This document shows positions 57,081 to 64,000 of a stretch of DNA of 64,000 nt, piece by piece. Numbering within the stretch: the first letter of the stretch is position 1; the number at the start of each line of letters is the position of its first letter. This DNA comes from Favolaschia claudopus (lineage: Eukaryota > Basidiomycota > Agaricomycetes > Agaricales > Mycenaceae), in the NCBI GenBank assembly GCA_037176885.1, contig JAWWNJ010000003.1, positions 2,542,001 to 2,606,000 of the forward strand, read 5' to 3'. Under the pieces are notes generated by a model, which was given only the letters and a program-made list of their open reading frames with translations, ran no database searches and was not told the DNA's origin. Made by a program: the position numbers and the translations under genes.

Positions 57081-57960
57081 CGCCGTCCGGGGCCCTATAG
57101 CGTCACCTGCTCTAGAGACGTGATCGCAGCGTTAATCATCACGGTATATTGGTCCAAAGCTTCAGCGTGAGTTCCAGCATTCAGTGAATGGACATCTATT
57201 AAAGCCCGCTCAGACCCCGCTATTGATATGTTTCGCTGCGTGGCCGCTCTTGACTTCTGGAATCATGTTCCTGGAACGCGGTTCTCGTGTGAGTGTCAGT
57301 TTTTAACTCGTATCTTTTCTTGTGTGTGGACACGTTATCTCTGTAGTCGCGAATGCTGTTCGTAATACTCGTTATCGACTTCCCTTTTTTCGGTCCTAAT
57401 TTTATCAGACAACAAGCCGAATTTCGATGTTCGATGTGATGCCTGATATAACTTCGCCGCTTTAAGATTTCAGGCGACATGCCCTCATCACGCTGTGAAA
57501 CGAAACGCTTTGACTAGACTGGTCCCATGAGCTGCACTGTGTGCGAGAACATCTGCCTTGTTCCCCTTTGGGCGACGGAACAGTCGCAAGCGGCATTTAC
57601 CGAGAACTTGTATCGTCCGGTGCTCACCTTCCTGTCCATCCTGGCGTAGATTTGTCTCGAGATTTTTTCCGAAACCATTCCAGCATTTTGGTAACGTTTT
57701 TGAATGTAACTGCGGAGGATAGGCTTCTTTAATTGTCATCAAATGCAGACCACGATTTTCGAAGCTGATTTGTCGGCTAATGCTTTGTTGCCCTTAACCA
57801 TTATGATCAGTCTTGCGCTTTGGTGGATATCCTGCCCCCTCTGCGATAACTGATCCTCAACGCTTTGGTTGGTGGTAAAAGCTGTCTCGAATCGTCGCCA
57901 GCTGCCCGTATAAAGCTTCTAGCCCACACACATTCTTTCACCGCCTGCTTGTGTTGCCCC
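57081..57960. other. Intergenic, no gene assigned
   Basis: 0.9 kb between the mobile elements and the next gene. No supported coding sequence. Confidence 0.5.
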
Positions 57961-59561
57961 ATGTCCGCTGTGGGCCCCAATCTATTTCCTCCAGAATCCA
58001 TGTCTCGCCCTCACTCTCCTCCTCCTTTCAACGCTTCGGTATACTTCTGAACGACCGCGTTTTTGCCACACCTTGATTTCGGTCTTTGTTCGTAGATCGA
58101 AAATGCTGCGAGTCTGCTGCCGTCTGTCAACCTTCTTTTTGACGAGGTTCTTCAACGCGAACGTTCTGGGTCTCAGTCATCCTCGGGTTCGCGTGCAGCG
58201 TCCGCGTGGGCAGGTTTGGCAAGTGGTCATCTCGGCTTCTGTTGCTTTCAGCTCATCGATCTCTTTGGATTCGCCAGCCCGGACCCGATCGTGTTAGACG
58301 TGCAAGTCCCGCAATGAACAAGGCCCGACAATTACCGCCTCTGCAAGTCAGGGCCACTGCCAGACCCCAGGCTCGTTTCTGATTCCGTCTCCGTGATGCT
58401 GAATGACCCGATAATCACAGACTCCCTCCCTGCCTAAAGCGGTAAGTATTCGCCGCCTCGCAACACATCCTGTCCTGACGTATATACTTTAGCCCGCTGC
58501 TCAGAACAAAGAGACACAGAACCAACAATCGACGCGCGAGGCTACTCCGGAGATACCTCCCCCCGGGATCCCGAACCGGATGGGCGGACGGTATGCTCAG
58601 ACTCCGTACCACAAGAATGGTCAACCGCACGCACCTGGAGTGAGTGACCATTGAATATCTTCATTCCGCCATCCTGACTCTGTTTCCTAGCTCATGCCAA
58701 AGGCTTCTTCCTCCCGTCATCCTGGTGCTCAGGCGCTGGCTGGAACCGTGACAAAATTCTCCATACACCATCGCGTCTTCACTGATTTTCTCTTTCGCAG
58801 GCACCAAATCGAGTAATTCCAGTGATAAGCACCAAGGAAGCAAAGAGGGAAGCGGCTAAGGAAGCGTTCACACGCATCTACCACGGTCTTTTAAAAGAGA
58901 CCCTGGATCCCTTGTGCGTTCCATGTATAAATGACATAAGGATTGAGAGTCGTCGTCAAGTGTCTGGGATCCACGGACCGGGCTTCTCTCAATTCGCCCA
59001 CGGACTGAAGCCTCAACATGCCACACAACTGCCTGAAGTCCCGAACTTGATCACGATTCCGTTCACGCCGAAACACATCAAGAACTGTAACGTGCTATTG
59101 GGCGTCTCGCTGACAGAGATTCTCGACTTCCGCGACGTCTTGTACAGTCCGCGTGAGCGTGTGCTGGACGATGATACGACGAAGATCATATTTTTGATGA
59201 TAGAGGTACGTCTGATTGCTTTCTTCATCTTTGTGCACACCCGTAAACCCGCTCACAGCACCCTGGATTCCCACCTGTCGTTACAAAAATACCTGGCAAC
59301 TGCCCTCACCGCCCCGTCTCTCGCTTTAACCTCGCATTCAGCGTCGCGGAGGCTTACTCCAATTTCTTCAAGGTATGTGCGCTCGTCATTCCCGTGCGCT
59401 GTGACCTCAGAGCACCCACCACATCTCAGACACACAACTTCGATGCGAACAAGGTTACGCCTGGCTCTATGATTGTTCGCTCCGTCACGCAACTGCGTCT
59501 CGTCAATCTCTACACGATCGACAGGACCAATTACAGAGCCCATCTCGCTTACGTCTTTTGA
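57961..59561 (+). CDS. Conserved-looking fungal protein of unknown function
   Basis: The start at 57961 (MSAVGPNLFPPESMSRPHSP) is followed by a disordered region spread over small exons (RRASPAMNKARQLPPLQVRA; PAAQNKETQNQQSTREATPE; IPPPGIPNRMGGRYAQTPYH). A folded part starts at APNRVIPV, then STKEAKREAAKEAFTRIYHG, LKETLDPLCVPCINDIRIES, LPEVPNLITIPFTPKHIKNC, LGVSLTEILDFRDVLYSPRE and, after an intron at about 59203, HPGFPPVVTKIPGNCPHRPV, SRFNLAFSVAEAYSNFFK and NFDANKVTPGSMIVRSVTQL, ending YRAHLAYVF at 59561. The folded half has strong exon joins, but I recognise no domain. The 5' exons are tentative. Confidence 0.7.
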
Positions 59562-59752
59562 CGATTGCTATGATTAGAATTGCTTTCGCTTGCTGTCGTT
59601 TTGCTCTGGTAACATTGCTGTCGTTCACACTGTAATCTTATTTCTTTCGTCTCTCTCTGGGTATGGATGGGTGTACATGAATGAAAAAGCAAAATGCTGA
59701 CATATTCAAAGTAGGTGCAGTTCATATCTGTTCGTTGCAATAACGCTTCCAG
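59562..59752. other. Short spacer before the tRNA
   Basis: No feature seen; the tRNA promoter elements are internal (A and B boxes). Confidence 0.5.
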
Positions 59753-59837
59753 TCCAATATGGTGTAGCGGTAACATCGGTGCCTTTCAATAATGAAGTTG
59801 ATCGCACTAGCCCGGGGTTCGACTCCCCGTATTGGAA
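59753..59837 (+). tRNA. tRNA-Glu (UUC) with a 14-nt intron
   Basis: The acceptor stem TCCAATA pairs with TATTGGA; the D arm holds GGTGTAGCGGTAACAT; the anticodon stem GGTGC pairs with GCACT (one G-U); the T arm is CGGGG TTCGACT CCCCG. The anticodon TTC is at 59785-59787. The bases 59789-59802 (ataatgaagttgat) interrupt the loop one base after the anticodon, the canonical intron position 37/38. A short T run (tttt, about 59857-59860) follows as a Pol III terminator. The overall sequence closely follows the usual eukaryotic tRNA-Glu pattern. Confidence 0.92.
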
Positions 59838-60237
59838 TGGAAAGTGTTTCTGTCCCCTTTTGGTCTGTTATTTTTGTTCACTTTCAGTCGCACTTACGGT
59901 TCCCAGCACAAGATAACATATGTACATAGGCGGTAACTTACCCCGCGTTGGACCATTATCATTATCCCCTATGGTCAGCCAGTCCAAGCTTCCAAATGTT
60001 TTGACGATGTATTTGCATTTTTGCGCAGCGTTCTGAATCAGGCTGGCGTTTATTGATACCATGAACAATTTTCAGTAGAAGTATAGGTACAAGTAGATGT
60101 GGTTACAACAAGGATAGTAGTTCTATGCGAATACAGATCGAAAGAAATAATGATAATGAATGTGTGGTGCTATACAAGATGCGCGAGTCCATGCCATATT
60201 ATGTCTAAGAAACCAAAGAAAGAACATCCCAAGATCA
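59838..60237. other. Intergenic: Pol III terminator and 3' flank of the next gene
   Basis: 0.4 kb; only the T-rich stop near the tRNA is recognisable. Confidence 0.5.
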
Positions 60238-63143
60238 TCACCTCCAAAACGGATTCTTAGATCCAGCCTTCGAATCCAACTTCGTCGGCGCGTCGTTCAG
60301 ATAATAATCGTCAATAGTGCTCGTTGAGAAACGAGAAGTTATATCTCGCTTCGTCGTCGATGAAGACTTCACTGGTTCCTTGGGTACGGGGGCGCGATGC
60401 GGGTTACCCGTCACCTGTGAGTATAGAGAGGGTGCAGACAGCGTGCTCGTCGAGCTGAGCGACGTCTGCCGCTCGTGTTGAGGGTGAAGGTGGTGGTGGT
60501 GGTGATGCTGTACCCGAACCTCGCCTCTCGGATACTCGTAGTTCGCCAACAGCTTGTCCATATCCCGCGCATCCCTCGCCTCCTCCGCCGCCCGCATATT
60601 CGCAAGCCGTATCGTTTCACCTTCGACTCTCAGCCCAATGGGATCCGATATCGTCGGCCGATGTTGCTGCTTATTGCTGTTATTGTGGTTATAAGCAGCA
60701 GCGGGCTGTCGTTCCCGTCGACTCGCACGATGCCCGAAAAGCTTCTCCCCAAACCGAATCAGCCGCCACCGCCACCCAACGGGATCCAACCTCCTCTGCT
60801 GTGCGAACTGCGTCGTGCGCTGCGCCCGCTGCTTGCGCGCGCGCCGGCGCCAGAGCCAGAGAACGATGACGAAGATGAAGGCGCAGCCGAGGGTCATGAG
60901 GAGGATCTCCCACCATGCGAGCGGCCTGCGGGGGGACGAGACGGTGGTGGGGGTGTCGATGCCGGAGACGCTCGGGAGGGGTGCGGCGCTGGGGTCTGTC
61001 GAGGAGGGGACGGAGACGAGCTCGGAGAGACACGCGCCGAGGCCGGGGATCACGGTGGTGGATTGTTGGCATTGGGCGGGGACGCAGGCGCCCGCGCGGA
61101 GGACGGTATTGGGGGCGGAGCAGGCGAGGCATTGGGATGGTCCGGAGCCGGAGCAGCTCGAGCAGCTTGCGTCGCAGGGGAGGCAGGATGAGGAGGTGGG
61201 GTCGAAGAATTGGGTTTTGCTGCAGGTGGGGAGGCAGCGGCCGTTGGTTAGGACGGGGCGGGAGGAGGAGCAGGAGGAGCATTGGTTGAAGGAGGCGCCG
61301 GAGCAGGTGGTGCAGTCGGCGTGGCAGGGGAGGCAGGAGCCGGAGGAAGAGAAGGTGTTGGAGGGGCAGGTTGAGACGCATTTGCCGGAGGAGGCGAGTT
61401 GGTTGGAGGCGCAGGTGAGGCAGAAGGTGGAGGAGCCTGCGCAGGTCGAGCAGGAAGAATCACACGCTGCGAGAAGGAAAGATGTCAGATTACACGAAAA
61501 CATTTCACAAGACAAAAAACGCACCTGTGCAGGTCAAATTATCCTGAGGTGAAACGAACGTCCCTGATGGACAACTCTCAACGCATTTCCCATTCGAGAG
61601 GAAGAATCCCGAAACGCAGCCTGTACACTGCAACTGCTTGACAGTTGAGATGCTGCTAAAATTCGGAATCTTGCAAGACGTGCACTTTGCGCCGCAGCCT
61701 ACAAAGAAAATTGATTAGAGACCAGAAAATCTGACCCTGAAAAAAAACGCACTGTCGCATTCCAACTTATTATTATCCGCAATCAACGCCGACCCAGCGC
61801 AGACGCCATTAGCGTCCGCCGAGACGCATGCACCATTAAACAGATACGTCCCGGAGGCGCATTCCACGCAGTCATTGGACGTTCCTCCTGTGCAGGTTTT
61901 GCACGACGACGAGCACGGGGTGCAATTAGCACCGTCGGAGAACGCGCCAGGGGGACAAGTCGTCCCGGAGGAAGTGACGCTTGGCGGGGGGTTGCATTTC
62001 GTGCGGTCGTTGGCGTCTTGGGTGAAGCCTGACTTGCATGTCGTGCAGATGCCTGTACCGTCGGTGCAGGATGTGCAGCCGATTTGGCAGACTGGAGATA
62101 TTGTGAATATGAGAGGACGGAGAAGAATGAGATTGGACGTACTGGAGCAATCGCCGTTGGACGTCAAGAAAAACCCCGGCGCACACTGGCTACACGCGGT
62201 GCCGTTGGACGCGGTAGTGAACCCCGTAGTGCAGGTACAGCTGCCGTCGGCGTTGCAGACGCCGTTCAAGCAATTACACGTGTTCGCAGGCGTCGTATCG
62301 AGACACCTCCCACTTCCTGTTGGTCCGTCGTCGCAATTGGTGCATCCGCTCGGACACTTGGCGCAACCAGGCCCAAAGAACCCTGCCTGACACGTCTCGC
62401 AGGAGGGCCCGGTGAAGCCTGGCGCGCAGGCGCATGTGCCGGAGGCGGTGCAGATGCCGGAGGAGGCACACGGGGGCGAGCACGCGGAGGATTCGATGGA
62501 GAAGAGGGTGAGGGGGGATGGCGCGGAGGAGGGGAGCTGCGCGGTGTCGGGGATGGAGTCCCAGATGATGAGGCGGGAGGTGTTGGAGGAAGCGGCGTTG
62601 GAGTTTACGGCGATATAGACGTTGGAGGAGAGGGCGAGGGAGTGGAGGGTGAGAGGGGTGGAGGAGTTGGGGGAGATGGGTAAGGAGGGGATGGAGGTGA
62701 AGGCTGGTTGGCCGGAGTAGAGCGGGTCGGAGTATATTGATAGACCGGGCTCCTGCGCGATGTTCAGCGGTAGAGCGAGCGATTGGGCGGAGCTCTTGAA
62801 GCCTGGAGAAGGAGAGAGGGTGGCGGATGAGGAGGTGAGGAGGTTATGGAGGAGTTGGGGATCTGTTGTAGAGGTGTATTGCCCGGGAAGCAGTAGAGCA
62901 GGCGGAGAGCCGGGAACGGATATTGTAACGCCGACTAGAAAGAATGAGCTGAGGCAAGATGAAAAGTGGGAAGCGGACGCACTGGAGGTGTTAGAATAGC
63001 CCTGCAGACATTGCCCCGCCGTGCAAACTATAGTTGAAGTTGTATTGACCGTAGCCACTTTTCGACGAAGTCAGTACATGGGAGGCAAGGAACTTTAGAG
63101 ACTTACAATTGCTGAGTGAGACGAGGACTGGAATCGCAACCAT
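60238..63143 (-). CDS. Cys-rich, EGF/furin-like repeat, single-pass surface protein
   Basis: Starts at 63141-63143 (MVAIPVLVSLSN, likely part of the signal peptide), spliced to ATVNTTSTIVCTAGQCLQGY. A beta-rich N-terminal part (about 180 residues) is followed by EGF-like CSPPCASSGICTASGTCACA and GFTGPSCETCQAGFFGPGCA, then many furin/growth-factor-receptor type C-x2-C repeats (CPSGCTNCDDG, CQIGCTSCTDGTGICTTC, CDSSCSTCAGSSTFCLTC, CHADCTTCSGASFNQC). One helix follows (WWEILLMTLGCAFIFVIVLW), then a basic cytoplasmic tail with a run of six His (VQHHHHHHLHPQHE) that ends SKNPFWR. Introns interrupt the repeat region at about 62130, 61720 and 61480. The layout is a surface receptor or adhesin; no kinase domain. 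Ligand unknown. Confidence 0.85.
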
Positions 63144-64000
63144 GGCGCCTATCGCGCAAGTGGGGAAGATGGTGGTGGTAGCGGAAAGAGATGTTGGTTC
63201 GGACGGTCGGGCATTGTGGTCGACAACCCTCGGATACCTTTTGTTCTTCTGCTTGGTCGTCGGTCAATGAGTCAATGGCCACTGTTCCCGATTCCTATTG
63301 TTCGAGAACAATGGGATTTTGAATCTTGCCATTTTCGGTACATATTGTCCGCCGCAAATTCCTCCATTACAGAGTACAATAGCAAGACGCGAACAGTCCG
63401 CAGTGGCCTCCAGCGTCGAGCAACGACTTCAAATTTGTTTTTCCGGCTTTGTGACTGTCAGATTGGGAACATCATCATACTGGGTCAGTCTGCAGCGTTC
63501 CGGAATTTTCCATCCGGCGAATACAAAACGAATGCCGCCTCAATCAACACGCCAGTCGCCGCAGAGCCGTAGAGCAAGAGAAATGGTGAACGTTGAACTT
63601 CGACGTTGGACGAGAAGAACAATGTGATGTTGTGGTCTATTTGTCCAAGCCTCGACCTTGTACTTACACTCATTCTCCTTCGTCCCTGCCCTGGAACGTC
63701 GTATGGCTGCGGCACTATCAGATCCAGTGCAATGTCGCATCAATTCCCGTCAACTCTACCACCATCACCGAAAACATTATCTTAATTCTCCGCTTTGAAC
63801 CTACCCTACACTCCTCTACTCATACTCTACTGCAATCTACACACCTGTGGTTTCCACCACATATCAAATTTGTCCACATTCGTCGTCGTCGCCGTTACCC
63901 CTATCCTGTCAACGTTGCGCACTTTTCGACGTATTCCGGGCATCGAAGTCTGCGGCAAGCGTTCAGGCATATCCAGTGGTCTGCAGCTACCAATATTTCT
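63144..64000. other. Right edge, no supported gene
   Basis: 0.86 kb. It includes the promoter of the Cys-rich protein and possibly that of a gene to the right. Overlapping frames of up to 118 codons lack recognisable features. Confidence 0.4.

Noticed and set aside
60475..61552. Long plus-strand frames over the Cys-rich protein gene
   Set aside because: They are antisense by-products of a GC-rich repeat-coding region; composition is simple (Gly/Arg/Glu runs), while the minus strand has a signal peptide, Cys repeats and a transmembrane helix.

Overview
This window is nuclear DNA from a filamentous basidiomycete, most likely an Agaricomycete. Genes are split by many introns of about 45-65 nt with GT-AG (occasionally GC-AG) borders, and are packed on both strands. 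Recognisable contents include a fungal TOK-type potassium channel, a fungal-type CTP synthase, a secreted DUF1996 protein, a Cys-rich single-pass surface protein, a fungal seven-helix membrane protein, a Tad-like LINE and fungal TIR elements. Exon joins were made by eye, so internal borders are good to a few bases where a protein family guides them and weaker elsewhere.

Layout. 1-1868: 3' part of a SNF2/Rad5-Rad16-type ATPase. 2794-4776 (-): cyclopropane-fatty-acid synthase-like methyltransferase. 5879-7209: seven-helix membrane protein. 8033-8410 (-): coiled-coil fragment. 9523-11232 (-): Ser/Pro-rich single-pass membrane protein. 11.2-16.8 kb is gene-poor and holds a GC-rich tandem hairpin repeat (13439-14262). 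16786-17604: small protein with a nucleotidyltransferase (AbiEii-like) flavour. 18230-18871 (-): C2H2 zinc-finger protein. 19410-23263 (-): LINE with one long RT-RNase H frame. 23638-27155: MOV10/SDE3-type RNA-silencing helicase. 28118-29683 (-): pyruvate dehydrogenase E1-alpha. 31226-32905: DUF1996 secreted protein. 33297-35443 (-): purine-cytosine permease. 35631-36139 (-) and 36688-37152 (+): small unknowns. 37531-39726 (-): secreted carboxylesterase. 40398-41486 (-): FMN flavoprotein. 41810-44806: Xaa-Pro aminopeptidase P. 45447-46182 (-): orotate phosphoribosyltransferase. About 46181-49485: TOK potassium channel. 49702-50783: Derlin. 51023-53480: CTP synthase. 54105-57072: two nested TIR elements, the inner one carrying an Ulp1-like gene. 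57961-59561: conserved unknown. 59753-59837: intron-containing tRNA-Glu(UUC). 60238-63143 (-): Cys-rich receptor-like protein.

How the parts relate. Most genes are independent housekeeping or secretory functions. Three belong to pyrimidine supply (orotate phosphoribosyltransferase, CTP synthase, cytosine/purine permease), but they are not arranged as an operon-like cluster. The most unusual structure is the nested mobile element at 54-57 kb: an outer element with 17-bp inverted ends and an 8-bp target duplication, interrupted by an inner element with perfect 33-bp inverted ends and its own 8-bp duplication. The inner element encodes an Ulp1/SENP-like protein and no visible transposase. Other points of interest are the open LINE next to an RNA-silencing helicase, the nucleotidyltransferase-like orphan protein, and two single-base frame breaks at short G or T runs that may be assembly errors.
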